DNA from: Lytechinus pictus
Taxonomy: Eukaryota; Echinodermata; Echinoidea; Temnopleuroida; Toxopneustidae
Assembly: GCF_037042905.1 (NCBI RefSeq)
Contig: NC_087249.1
Span: 16,177,901 to 16,241,900 of the forward strand
DNA: 64,000 bases
Direction of reading: 5' to 3'
Part shown: piece after piece, positions 47,901 to 62,900 of the stretch
Layout: each line of letters begins with the position of its first letter
Position numbering within the stretch: the first letter of the stretch is position 1
The notes under the pieces: model-generated
The model's database searches: none
What the model saw: the letters and a program-made list of their open reading frames with translations, nothing else
Told to the model about the DNA's origin: nothing
Position numbers and translations under genes: made by a program

Positions 47901-50900
47901 AAATTATGATAGCGATATTGCACTTGATGATATTCAGATAAACAGCTATGGATGCCCAGGACACCGTAAGTATATCTATTAAATGACAAGTCCACCCCAA
48001 CAAAAAGTTGATTTAAATAAATAGAGAAAAATCCAACAAGCATAACACTGAAAATTTCATCAAAATCGGATGTAAAATAAGAAAGTTATGACATTTTAAG
48101 TTTCGCTTAATTTCGCAAAACAGTTACATGCACATCCTGGCTGGTATGCAAATGAAGAGACTATGACGTCATCCACTCACTATTTCTTTTGTATTTTATT
48201 ATATGAAATGTTCTAATTTTCTCCTCATTGTCAAGTGATACAACGATTAATTCCTCCCTGGACATGTGGAATTAGCATTGTTTAATACTATATGGTTCAG
48301 TCAAGTTGGTCCTTATTGTCAAATCTATAAAAAAAATAAATATTGTATAATTCAAACAATAAAAAACAAACGAAATAGTGAGTGATGGACATCATCGACT
48401 GAGTCACCAAGTTGTGCATATCACTGTTTTGCGAAAAATAAGCGAAACTTTAAAATGTCATAACTTTCTTATTTTACATCCGATTTTGATGAAATTGTCA
48501 GCACTATGCTAGTTTGATTTTTCTTAATTTATTCAAGTCAGCATTTTCCTGGGGTGGACTTGACCTTTAAAGACATTTGACAGTAATTTCATACACTTGT
48601 TCAGTTAACCAAAGGTTAACATCTAAATTACGGAGTATATTAGTTCCGATCTCATTCACATAAAATTAAACTTCAAAAGTCTTGTGGTGAAATATAGCCA
48701 AATATATATTTTTCATAAAATATGAAGAGTAATGCTTTGGTTATTACAATAATTCAAATTAACTATTCGGTACATTAACCTTTACTAGAGACATTGAGGA
48801 CTGAGAAGTAGTATGATTTCTCGCACTGGGTGGTTTCAAATACGGTGTTGAAATCTGGTGTGGGTGTTGGGATTGACCTCGGAAAATATGACGTATTTCC
48901 GACAGTTCAAGTTAAAGGCTGGTGTTGAATTTCGTCTGCTGAACCCAGCATTGCGGCTGGTGTTAACGGTCTATGTGTAATTTCCCCATTCACCAACACC
49001 AACTCACAATGATTGGGAAAATCGTGATTTCAAGTTCGGTGTTGGTATTGGTGTTGGTAATCTCAAGCTCGCGGGCAGGCGGCGAACACGATGAAACATC
49101 ACCGTAAAATCAGCTTTTGCAGTTGAGTACAAATCATTTAAGCTTTATATATTTTGATGAACAATAATGTTTGCTCTTTCGAATTCTCAAATTGATTAAA
49201 GCAATGGCATTCTGTACGATGAGACTAATTTCACTTTCGTTGTTGAGACTTCTCGCTTAAAATGAAGATTTTTTCGCAATTGGTATCGATCTTCTGAACC
49301 CAGCTCGGTGTTGGAACTAGGTTTAGCGACCTTTTTATGCTCTCAACACCAACACCGAACACCGTACTTGAATCACCCACTGATGTGCATTGACAGTATT
49401 CTTAGAAAATACCATCAAATGTTAGTAGCTTTTTATCATTTTTATGCCAATAAAATATAAATTGTAAATAACTACATTTCCTTAAAATTTTAAAGCCGGC
49501 CGGAATTTATCGGCTTGTGTATATTCATGCTAACACAAATTCTGATGCCACAAGAAAGACCTTATTTTGTTTCATTTATGTCCACATTATGCTCCAATGT
49601 TCTAATTATGTCTTCGAACGCGCGTGCATCTCAACATGCAGTCGAAACTAATTACTTCGATCGTTACGAACAGTTTCGTGGTCCTATCAAGATCGGGGTA
49701 TGTGTTAAATGAAATTAGAAACTTAATGTCAATTTATATCTTTTTGGTTGGCATTTTCGTTCATTTTCCTTTCCTCAATCTGAATTACCAATGAATCAAT
49801 TTTTCACCATGTAATTGGTTCTAATGCATCCTTAAACCTTAATATTCTTGACACTCTTCATTTTAACTGAAATCCGATCCCATAGACATAATCAACAATG
49901 CATCAAATGTGACATGTGACTTCGAGGAGGCAGAATTGTGTTACTATAGACAGGACGATAAAGATGACTTCGATTGGAGCTGGAGAAACAGAGGGACTAA
50001 TGATGGGTTTACGGGCCCCGAAGTGGACCACACTACAGGAAATGAATTAGGTAGGCCTGGAATCCCCTAGATTATTCTTCGAGAGATGATTCTAATTGTA
50101 TAATCTCGGACGTAGTCGGAGTAAGGTTATAATCACCTCCAGAAGAGTGACTTCGATAAAAAAGATTACCTCGATAAAAAGAGTCATACTTATGATTCCT
50201 AATCTGATCAGGATGAATTTCATTTCATTGTGATAGGCCTAAATGAAATAAGGGATACACCCCAAAATTACCATCTTTTTACATTCCCACACACAAAGCG
50301 AATACCAAAACGACAATTATCACAATTTCATGTGATAAAGCGAATAAATGTTGATTGTTGGGAAAGACTTAAATTGGTCCTAAAGAGCTCTATGACCCAT
50401 TGCCTCTTTGACTATACCTTGGCAAACGGAATGAATATTAAAACATCCAAAAGTATTTGAAATATTGTCCCTGTGACTTTTATTTTATTACAATTGGTTT
50501 TAAGAATATTTATTTCAACAAATTGTCGAGTTTTGTGAATATGACAACAGGACACAGTATGGCGCTGTGCGACGCGAGGGTGCAAAAGCGTAGGGGAATT
50601 GTTGAGATAGTTGGGTCCGCTTTACAAGTGTTCCATATTTATTGACTTTATTGTATACATAGTAAATGATTTCTTCCAGATATGAGCATGATTAGTGGAA
50701 TGTAAGCATATTTCATAACGCCAGGTTGGTATGAGTAATTGAGGAATAAGTATTTCCAATGAGAAATCTTGGGATCACGTTATCTTGCATGAAATCAGAA
50801 AAGTTAGTGAAAGAATTCAATGGAAGTTTGAGAAAAGAAAACATGAACAAATAACGAAAATGGCTATGAGCAATTGGATGTAGACATCAATAATGATCTG

Positions 50901-53900
50901 GAAATCCTCCCATTGGCAAAGTGATCATGAAGTATGTCACAGTTGTACATCACCCCAATTACTTTTCTCTATATTTTACTAAAATTTCCACGCTTCACTT
51001 TAAAACGGGTTCAATTGAATGTATCATGAACAAAGAGTTTGTATTATATGAATGAGCAAAACTTTGTACGGGGGAATATTTTTAGTGTTCGCATGGGAGA
51101 GCTGTACTGCTCTGTGACATCACTAATATTGGACGCATTGCCAATAGGATGACTTCCACAAATTAGTAATGTTTACATTCAAACGCTCATAACTGTCTTA
51201 TTGTTTGCTAATTTTACTTTCAACTTTCGTTGATTGTTTCTCTTTTTTTTTTGTCTTCAGGATTCTTCGTCTTCGTGAGTAGCACCTACCGTCTGAAACC
51301 CAGCAACAAGGCCCGGCTCATCTCTCCATCCATTGAAGCAAATTCAGCGCCATCATGCGTAGTCTTTTGGTACCATATGTATGGGGATGACGTTGAAACG
51401 CTTAATGTCTACGTCAGGAAAATCAATGGGGGATTGGGGACGCCACAGTGGACCTTGACTGGAAATCAACGGAACTATTGGCATCGGCAAACTATAGATA
51501 TCGCTGCAAGCACTGATGATTATGAGGTACGTTGGATAAACAATAGTCTGATCAAGTATAGTCCTTCTGCAAAACAGATATCTTTTTCAGATAATTATCC
51601 TAATGGTTTTCCAACTCTAGCAAAGGTACATCAAACATACAGAAGTCTTTGCATGGAGCATTTAATATTTTGCTAAGAACGAGAAGGGGCGACTAGTAAA
51701 AAGCGATGAAACAATCGCAAGTGACGTCAAAATTGAAAGAGGCAATGATTTTAAAAGTTACAATGAAATAGAAAGTGGCGATGAATTAAGAAGGGACGAC
51801 AAAATTGCAAGTGGTGATGAAATATGAAGTGGCAATTAAACAGTAAAAGAATGGATATTAAAATAAAGTAATCCTTCAATAAAAAGGGACGATGAAAGAG
51901 AAAGTGAAAACAAAACCAACAATGCAAATGACACTGTGGCTTAGTTCATGTTGGTTGGTAAGAACTGTGTGCACAAGGTACCTTGTCATGGTTTTACGCT
52001 AAAGAACAGCTACCCCGGGTAACAAGCTAGATATTTCAACGTGAGCTTATGTCGGTAACACTATATAACTAGACAACTATAAAGAAAATGAAAGAGAAAG
52101 GTAGTGAAGTGAAGCGAAATGGGCAGGTGGAAGAGCGGATATGAACATGGAAGAAGGCACAAACGTGAATCTGACCAGGAAAACCTACCAGAAGCCACTG
52201 TGACTTTGTTTCTTTTTCATTCTAGTTGAAAAGTAAAACAGAATTATATTCAGTATTTGTATAATCCATTTTATTTCCTTTTCTTTTGATTCAGCTCGTC
52301 TTTGAAGCATCACCGGGAGCAGCAAATAGAGACGACATAGCTCTCGACGATGTCACCTTGTATCATGGACAAGATTGTCCCTCATGTAAGAATTTAAGAG
52401 TTTCTGATAAAACATCCTTAGATTAAAGGCATTTTACATTAATTTGTTTTATGACAAGTATTTGATTATATTTTATTACATATTACTGGGTATTTTCTGT
52501 TGTTATGTATGTGTATGTGTTTTATTGTTTTTTTTTTCAACAACGTCACCATGAAATATATACGATATGATATGAGGTTAAAAAAATGTCCTGTCTTTTA
52601 TAAAGATCTCTTTGTGACAACATTGACATCATATACCATATTTCTCCCTTCTTCCTTTCAATCGACGATTCTCTTTGAAAGTTTAAATATTCCATTTTCG
52701 GATATCTAGTCCCCTCTCTCGGAAATGAATTTATAGCCATAGGCCCTTTTTGCACTTATATTATGAATATAGTAATTCGATATCAGAAAGCTACAAATAT
52801 TATATACTCAATCGTCAGTCATTTTCTCAAGTTGGGAAATACTTTAAATACAAAAAGAGAAAAGATGAATATGCAGATATGTGTACATTAGGCATCCGAT
52901 CAAAATAAATATTCATGTCAAGTCGCAAAATTTATCCAACAAATTTACCAAATGTCTTTATTACACATTCCTATATTCTAGCAATTTAATCGGGATTGTG
53001 ACATGCAATTTTTGAGGATCTACTAGATCTGAAAATAGCCCTCACTGCTATCATATTCTATCATATTATCATCTTCTTCATAATCGCCACTCCACTGACC
53101 TCAACGTTGTCATTGTGATAACCATTATCACCATTAACGTTAATGGCGGAAATCTCTCCCCAAAGGTAGGGGGACCATTGGCTGGAAAATTTGACAAGCA
53201 AAAAAAAAGGTTATCACCCTAAATGTCAGGTCATGAATAAATTTGACAAGCAAAAAAAAAGTTATAACAAAGAAAGGAAGGTCATCTCGTCAAAAATACA
53301 TGTTTTATTTCGATTTTGAATGATGTATTTCTTTCCATCATAAAATATCTAAAATACTAGGGGGATATTTGATATTGTGTCCCCCCTACTTTTTTGGGTA
53401 GGGGGAAGCGTCCCCCTGTCCCCCCCCCCCCCCCTTCCAGGTTTTCCGCACATGCCATTACTATTATTCTGATCATTATCGTTGTAATAAAATAAAACAC
53501 AATAGTTTTATCATTATTACCATCATTTCTCCCCTTTTTAAACTGTAAAGTCACAACCTTACTGCCACCGACGACCGATCCACCACCTGTGGTGGACAGC
53601 ATCGATTGCGATTTTGAAGAAGGGTGGTGTGGCTATAAGCAGATGACAGAGGGGGACAATATGGACTGGTTTAGGTACCAAGGAACGGGATACGGATCTC
53701 TCACTAGAGGACCATCAAACGACCACACTCTAGGGAACGCTCTTGGTATGATGGTGTCCATGCTCAGCCATACATGTCATATATATAATATATATATATA
53801 TATATGTGTGTGTGGGGGGGTGTGAGGGTGTGTGTGTGTGTGTATGTATACAGGCAGGGGCGGAAATCTCCCCCAAAAGGTAGGGGGACAAGGGGCTGGA

Positions 53901-56900
53901 AAATATGACAATCAAAAAAAAGGTATCATCCCAAAAGAAAGGTCATCTCGTCCCAAAATACATGAGTTTATTTCGATTTTGAATGATGTATTTCTTACCA
54001 TCACAAAAGACCAAAAATAGTAGGGGGACATTTTATATTGTGTCCCCCCCCCCTTCTATTTTTAGTGAGGGGGACACGTCCCCCCTGTCCCCCTGGGATT
54101 TCCGCCTATGTATGCAGTTGTGCTCAAAAGTTAGCGAACTCGACAACAAAGAGCTTCCCTTCATTCCGAGTGTTGAATGGAGACAACAACAGTGCTATGT
54201 TCGGCGAACCCAGAGAAACTAACTTCAATGAATGTAATATTTTATCACCTGACTTCACAATTAACGGGATTAAATATCTATTTAAAAAAATGGCAGCACT
54301 TGAAAAATTTTCTGGTGGATTTCACTAACTGTTGAACACCATTGTGTATATTTTCCGTCCAAGCCGGCTTCCCCCAGAAAATGCTGACCAGCGGAATATT
54401 TTTCGCCGAAAAATATCATAAATTAGTATTAGTAGTAGGAGTATTAATGTTGCTTTAAATATTATTGTTAAGAATTTTATTATCATTATTGTCATCATCT
54501 TCATTGTTTATGTCATTGGTAAGTAACTTCAACCCCAATAATAAAATAAAGTCAAGATAAGCAAATCGGTGCGGGTTTTTTTTTATTCCACTTGATATCA
54601 AAATCGCGATTCAGACAGCTGCTCATAAGAGCAAGAAAGTATATTCAAAAGCCTGATCAAATAAATGGCGATGTCTCCGAGTGTCTTAAATTGGAGAATG
54701 TACAATGTACAGTGATAATATCCAAGTATGCTTAACGATTAATTCGTTTTCATTATAAAAATCTGATGAATATTCTACAAATCGCCATAATAGACGCATA
54801 TTTATAAACGGAATAACTGCTTGTGGTCTGTATTAAATCCCATCTTTTTCTCTTTTCAGGATACTACGCTTGTTTTGATCCTTATCGTTATAACGGTGCT
54901 GGTCTTAACGACAACGCAATCTTGATATCCCCGCTGATGAGAGGTTCGCGTCGGCCACGTTGCCTTACCTTCTATGCCAACATGAATGGATATCAAGTCG
55001 ACTACCTCATTGTAATTGCCCGCCAATTGGGGGAAAGTCTCCCCCTCGATCCTCCCTTCTCGGAGTACGGAAACCACGGTGAAGGATGGTTCCCACTCTC
55101 AATGGATATTCCTGGACTCAATCAGAATTTTCAGGTAGAATACGCCGGGCAGCCCCTAGCGTAGAATATTTGTTTTTTAAATGGGAGAAAATAAAGATGG
55201 AAGAAAGAGATAGATAAAAGAGATCAGGGGGGTGTTTCACATAGAGTAAGTATGAGTATGGGTCGCATTAAAATTACGTGCCGAATAAGGCATCAGCGCA
55301 TTGGTCAAATCATGCTAAGAGGACTTGGGCTACTGCGTATTAATCAATAGAGTACTTAAGTATGACGTCATCAATGTTCTTTGTATGTGTGTGTGTATTT
55401 TACCATTTGTATACCATACTTCGGTTGAGAATGATGAAGTATAGTACAAAAAACGCTGAAATTCCGTTAAAAATGTGACGTCGTCAATTCGGTACTCAAT
55501 AAGACTGCGCGTCCGCACTAACCATGACCTTCAGTCACACTTTATTCATTTTTTACATTTATATAGGGGGTGGCACATATCACCAATTTGGTGGTCTTCC
55601 ATGTGGCCCTGTCAACAAAAGAATAACAAATAATATTAATAATGAAAATATTAGGCAAGTAATGAACAAGATATAATATAGTAATAGATAATATGTACAG
55701 GCACAAAATATAATTTAAAAAAAAATATTGGTATCCTTGGGAATTATGTTCATTTGATAATCAATTTTGACAATTTGAATCAAATCTATGAATTTAGATT
55801 TTGAAGGTAAAACGTAAAATAGCATTACAATAAATTAGAACGAAAAAGAAATTACCAAATATGAAAAGCGATAGAATGATTACCAGTCAACACTGATACC
55901 AATGATTTCTATACACATCTACAGATTTGATTGCTCACAAGACTGCTGAAATTTGATACATTGACATGGACCATGTCTAGAAATAAGATATGCATAGTCA
56001 TGATAGTAGAATTAATTTACACTTCATCTGCAGATAACATAGATTTCAAATTGTATTCAAAACTTTGCAAAGTAGGAGACATTTTGATATAACTTTCAAG
56101 TTGACTCCAGGCTATAATTTCTGACATTAAAGGACTATGTTTATACGTCTTGTACAGTGATCATGTAGCGAGCTTACATGTTGTAAACTACTCTTTATAG
56201 TATGTTGGTGCCATGTCATGCATTGATTTATGCATTATCCCTGCACATCCAAACTGGAAATGTGTCTAAATAGCCGTCCAACCTAACCTACTAAACATGT
56301 CTTTTTAATGAACATCAAATCCTTATCCCAACACTATATGTGCAGCTCGTTTTTGAACATTTTGTAATTTGATAGTTTGTCTCTGAAATCTCTCAGACCA
56401 TACGGAGAAACAGTAATCAAAATGGGGAAAAAGATGGCGTTGTAAAGGAGTTTCAGAGATCTTGTTGGAATATAACTCCTCATCAATAATTAGATCAAGG
56501 CACTTGGCCTCCTTAAAGGAGAACTATATTGATTATGAATGTGGTCTTATTATATGTCAATGGAAAGGTAATGATGTGGGGATTATCAGTGGGTCATTCA
56601 AAAATAACGAAAATAATACATAAGGTGAAAATCGCCGATTAAAAAACGCTCAAAATGCCTCTCCGAAATATGCCTCGCATCGGTCTCTGAATTGACTTGA
56701 ATTTTATGACGTCACTTTCTGTACGAGATGCGTGATTGGCTCTCCCACGTGAAGCTCCACTTGCATGCAAAACCTGTTGCGAGGGTACGTTTTCTCCACA
56801 TTGTCACTGAATACTTCGATCACGAAATGAAAGAAAACCCAGAATTTTATCTAGATTTGGATTTTCAAATTGATGATTTTGAAGATGAAGAGAATGATGA

Positions 56901-59900
56901 TGAAATGAACAACAAAGTGACGTAGTTGGAGGTAACTTGGGGGAATTACGCCGATGATGATGAGTCGGACAATTCAACTTGCAACACGATCACATGCCGA
57001 TTCGCTACCTAACTCATGCAGCTGCCAAGTGCAGCTACACCGCGCGGGCCAAATTGAATTCATGAAAATGAATTACCACACTGTCCAGACAGAGTCTCTT
57101 ACCTCTGTGACTATGAAGAAGGAAAATAATGATAAAACTGTACTTACAAACAAGTGAATGTAATCCGAACCTGAAGGCAACTCAACGAATAGCAGCAGAC
57201 GATATGCACCGACGATAAACTTCATGTGGCTGGGATAGATTGTCACTCGTTCTGTTAGATGTACTTTTTATCTCATTAATTTGACAAAATTACGAAACTC
57301 GGGGAATTATTTATCTGTATAAAAATATAGTAACATCTCGTATTATTTTTTAAATTACGATAAAACCTTTTAAAAGCTCGTATATATGATCGTAATCAAA
57401 ATCACAAACATGCCGTATTGCTTGCTCGCATTGGCTGAGAGAGTAGATCTATGCACGTGTTGCACAGCTCTCAATCAAGCTACGCATGTTGGGGATCTTT
57501 TACATCTAATTTTAATTTACCTCAACGTTTTTCTTCAAAAAACGTTTTATCGTAATTTAAAAATTATACGAGATGTTACTATATTTTTATATAGATAAAT
57601 ATTTCCCCGAGTTTCGTAATTTTGTCAAATTAATGAGATAAAAATTACATCTAACAGAACGAGTGACAATCTATCCCAGCCACATGAAGTTTATCATCGG
57701 TGCATATCGTCTGCTGCTATTCGTTGAGTTGATTTGCCTTCAGGTTCGGATTACATTCACTTATTTGTAAGTACAGTTTTGTCATTATTTTCCTTCTTCA
57801 TAGTCACAGAAGTAAGAGACTCTGTCTGGACAGTGTGGTAAGTCATTTTCGTGAATTCAATTTGGCACGCGCGGTGTAGCTAGCACTTAGCAGCTGCATG
57901 AGTTGGTAGCGAATCGGCATGTGATCGTGTTGCAAGTTGAATTGTCCGACTCCTCATCATCGATTCCCCCAATTTACCCCCAACTTCGTCACTTTGTTGT
58001 TCACTTCATCATCATTCTCTTCATCTTCAAAATCATCAATTTGAAAATCCAAATCTAGATAAAATTCTGGGTTTTCTTTCATTTCGTGATCGAAGTATTC
58101 AGTGACAATGTGGAGAAAACGTACCCTCGCAACAGGTTTTGCATGCAAGAGGAGCTTCACGTGGGAGAGCCAATCACGCCTCTCGTACAGAAAGTGACGT
58201 CATAAAAAATCCCCAATTTCGCGGACGTAATTCTGCGTGTTTGAAGCATTCAGAGAGAGAACTTCAAACTATCAATTAACTGAGTTCCATCGGTCTCCAT
58301 GATAAATGATGTACACCATCGTGTTCTCCTTATTTTCTCCTTTGATTTGATATATGATTCTCCATTTTTACGATTTTCAATATATTTCTCCTTTAACTCT
58401 TTTCAGACAACTGCCGTTTAGTGTAACAGAAAAATCTTCCAGTCAATAAGAATCGATCGTGGTCCAATAAGCATCACATTCGTCTTAGCAGCATTAAGAA
58501 CTAGACGGTTTTTAGTTACCCATGAGAATACACTTTTCATAATTCTCGTTAACTTTTGTTCTACTTCTATATCATTAGTTCCGCCGACTGTAAGAGTTGT
58601 GTCGTCAGCATACATACCAACAATTCCATCATGAATACATTTTGGTAAACTATTGATATAGATAGAAAAAAAGTGGTCACAGGATGGAGTCTTGTGGGAC
58701 TCCCATTCTCACTTTGACGAATTTGATAAGATAGATATGATACAAACCACTGGACACTGATATCAGAATAGCCAGTACCTTTCAATTTTCGTAACAGAAA
58801 TAGTTCCAATTAGATATGAATATATCAAATACCATTATTTTTGCCACCACAAATCAATTTTATGCTTTGAAAGTTTGATATAATTATGTTTCCAAATATT
58901 GCGTATATATATACGTCCCCGTTGTAATTTGGAAAACCCCCTGAAATGCTTTGTAGTTCGATACAGTCTTGTCCGACATGTCGGAGGAGACAATTACCCA
59001 GGCCCACATGCCTACGCTTTATGGAAGATACTGAAAGGCATGGAAAGAACGTTAGACAGTACAAAAATTATACATAGTTTTGAATGACAGGGTGGTTCAC
59101 GAACCACGAGTCTTGCCTGATTTCACGATTAATAAAACAAAGTGTGAACATAACATAACTGATGCAGAAATAAAGAAATGAGAACAAGTTGAACAAAGGC
59201 TTCACAACAACATACGTGTGTTTTTACCCAAGGAATCGTTTCAAGCAAGTGTAAACACAATTGATGAAGAAATAAAAGAATAGAGAACAAGTTGAACATA
59301 AAGAAATGTAAAATTATTTACACGACATATCATATGATCTTGTGGCCCATAGATGACCTTTAACCCCATCAGTCTCATGAGGTCACATGTGGTATTACAC
59401 AAGGACCATAATGTACCGCGTATGAACATGATTGGTGCAGAAGTAAAGAAATGAAAACATGATGAACAAAAACTTTAACATCTTTGTAACAAACTAACTG
59501 ACCATCAGACTAACGGGAAAAGTGATCACTAGGTCTCTGTTGAACTTCGTTAAGGCAAAACAAAAATCAAAACTGATTAACCTTGATTTTAAGTTGAGTG
59601 AATTACTCCCTGTGTGCATTCGTTGAGAAAAAAATTAACATGTTCAATGTGTTTGTTTGTTTTTATTTTGTTTTTCCTACAGGCTTTATTCGTAGGATTG
59701 TGCGGAAATTCAAGATATTATGCTGAAATTGCTATTGACGACATAAAACTCGTGGAAGGAGTGTGTGATAATTCAGGTACACAGTGAGAACTTGTAAAAG
59801 TATTATTTTGGTCGTTTTTTAGCCAAGGATTCTGATCAGTAATATTCGTCACAGTAAGCGGACATCCATCTTGTCCACTCGTTAAATCGACTTCAACAAG

Positions 59901-62900
59901 ATCAAGCGAGAGCAAGCGTGTTGAAATATCTCCCGCCTAAGTGCTATAATTATAGTGGCGCGCGGAGCCTTGTGGCGCCCAACATCACGTAGATAGTAGA
60001 AAACGCATTTTAGGACAGGATGAAGTTCTACAATCCTACAATGTAGCTCGTTTGAAAATTAATTCCGGTATTTAATCCACCCATCTCGTTGTAAAGTTCG
60101 GATCGAGTCAATGTGCCATTATAATCATCAGGTCTGTGCATGGAATCTGTTTCAGACGATGTACATGGTACATTCCTCTCATTGAAATTCGGAACAGTAG
60201 GGCAATGATGGCGTTCAGGGGTATAGTAGAACCCACTGAACCCTTAATGAAACCCCAGTCTGAAGAAATCAGTGGACTCATGTGTGTGTGTTCTAGTTGA
60301 TCAAAGAAGGGTACATGAAGATATGTGTCTCCTAACAAGATGGGTTTTTTTTAGTATCCGCGTTGTGTGTGAAACTTGTGAATGGCTCCTTGAGACGACT
60401 CATACATTGTGCCTGACCCCTAATTGTGTTTTAGGTCCTACTCCCGAGCCCATCTCGTGGAATGCCGACTGTGATTTTGAGGAGGATGAGATGTGTGGCT
60501 ACAATATTGAGACTCGCGGATATTTTCATTGGACCAGGAACAGAGCAGGAACCGGCTCTGATGATACAGGGCCAGCAGTTGATCATACACTTGGAACAGA
60601 AGCAGGTAAACTACCCTTTCACTAGTGTCCTTTGTTTCATCCATTCATGCAAATTATGACAGGATTGATGCCTTTTGCACAAGGATCCATGTCTGTACTC
60701 ATCATTCTTTGCCTTTCTACTCTTTTTACCCTTATCATGTTTATGGGGTTTTATTTGGCTACCTTTCCACCTTTCATTTTGATCTCTTTTTTTTCATTGC
60801 TCTTTCTAATATTATTTGTATTCTCTTTTCTACATTTCACAGCTGTTTTTTTTCCCCTTCCATGTCATATACTAGCTTTTAATCGTTATATTAACTTCTA
60901 TTTTATTTACTTTGTTCATAATGTTCTTTATCTCCCTGTAGTGAATGACGCGTTTCCTTTATATATATTTTAGGGAGGCTTTTGGCATCCTCCTTTCGTC
61001 TCTTGCTATTTCTATCTTATCCTTGATATTTGTATTGATAGCCACCTCCTATAATTTGGTTGTCTTTTCTTTGCACTAATTCTCAACGAACAAAACCATA
61101 ATGTGATCGCTCAATAAGCATGATAAACAAGTTTCCTTCCACTCGCACGTTAGAAGTTTTTCTAAAGCAAGGGTTCCAGCTAGGAAACCAAGTTGTGAGG
61201 TGATAAGATGATCTGATTCGGTTCAGAGAATCACTACTAAAAAGCGTTAATGGGCTGGGGATCGGTCCAGAATTAAGACTAAAAAGGGTTGTAAACAAGT
61301 TTGTACAGCGAATTTTCTCCTGGCCACATTTATGTTGTCTTTGCACTGGCTGCATTGTTTAGATAACCTTCGAACCTTTCTGGTCCCTGGCCCTACAATA
61401 GCGATTGAGAATATATTGCTTGACGCGTACCTGTTCAGGATTTTCAATATCCCTAAAAATGTTACTATCGTACATGTAGGTCATTACGCTTACATCGAGA
61501 CTTCCTTACCCGCACGTCCTGGTGACCGGGCGACCCTGACCAGTTCTATGCTCAGCAGCGGCAGCAACGACATATGCGTTCGTTTTTACTACCACGCTTA
61601 TGGTGAGGACGTTGGATTTCTCTCGGTGAAGTACGTCAGTGTAGACTACTATTACAACGAGGTGTTATTCAGCGTGGCTCAGAATCAGGGGAATGAGTGG
61701 AGGCCAGCCAATGTAGACTTACCAGCCACCCTCACCGGCATGTCCAAATTCCAGGTATAATTTTTTCTTACGACTGACATTACATGTCTCGTGATATTAA
61801 TCTGCTTCACGTCAGAATAAAATATGAGTTTAGGAGGATCATATTGTAAGCATACGGGCTTACATTTTCAACTTCCACATACTCTGATGCGATTGGGGAT
61901 AGCGCGGAGAACCTTTAAAATAGCGCGTCTCTTTCTCGGACAATAGCGAGTTTTCGTTCGGCGAACTCGCTATTAATATTTCATAGAATATGGCGTTATA
62001 ACTACATTCTCCAAATTTACTCGACATCAAAAGTGTATAAAGAGGTGCTCAAAAGTTGGTGACCTCCACCAGAAAAAGAACACATCTGAAGTGCTCAAGT
62101 CCGGGGGGTATACTCAGTATAAATGTATGATAGTCATGTACGTATGTGCCGCGGTTGAGACCCCAATTTTCAGCTTAAATTTCCGTTCCAGAGCATCACC
62201 AATTCAGAAATTCCAATTTTTCCCGTTCCGGCGACCCTCAAATTTGTGATTTCTCGCTCCAAAGAGCGCCCGTCGTGATATACGCAGCCGGTCAGAGCGG
62301 CGACCTCGATCGGCGCGGAGCCATTATGCGGGGCTGCCGAAGCTCCCCGCGCCCGCAGCTAACTTGCGCTGGCCCGATATGAATCTAGCGATACGCGCGC
62401 GCGTTTTGCGCCTACGATCTAATGAGTTTCGGAGACCCCCGTTTTTTTTATGTAGTCCGGTCCAGAGCATTGCATTTTTAGCAATCGTTGATCAAAGAGC
62501 CGTTCCGGAGACCCCGTTTTAAGACCAAGATTTAGTTCCAGAGCCCCCTATTTTCTAGTTGGCGCGGCACATAGGTATCACGTTATAATTCGAGTACCCC
62601 CGCCCCCCGGGGCTCAAGTTCTGCCGTTTTTTCAGATATCAAATCATGAAGTCAGGTTATGAAATATTACAATCAAGGGTTTCTCTGGGCTAGCCGAGCA
62701 TAGTAGTGCTGTTGTCTACATCCAATACTCGGCATAAAAGAGTGCATTATGCGGTGGGGTTCATTAACATTTGAGCACAACTTATATACCAATGACTATT
62801 TTATAATTTTCAGGCTGAGGTTTGATGTGCCTTGGAATATGTTCCGTACATTAAAATGTTATCTTATTTTAATTTTGTCTTCAAGTTAATATTGTGTAGT

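Noticed and set aside
60625..60973. Hydrophobic open frames that resemble membrane proteins in gene 2 intron 15
   Set aside because: They are low-complexity T-rich sequence in which Phe, Leu and Ile codons dominate. Overlapping frames look alike, with no homology.
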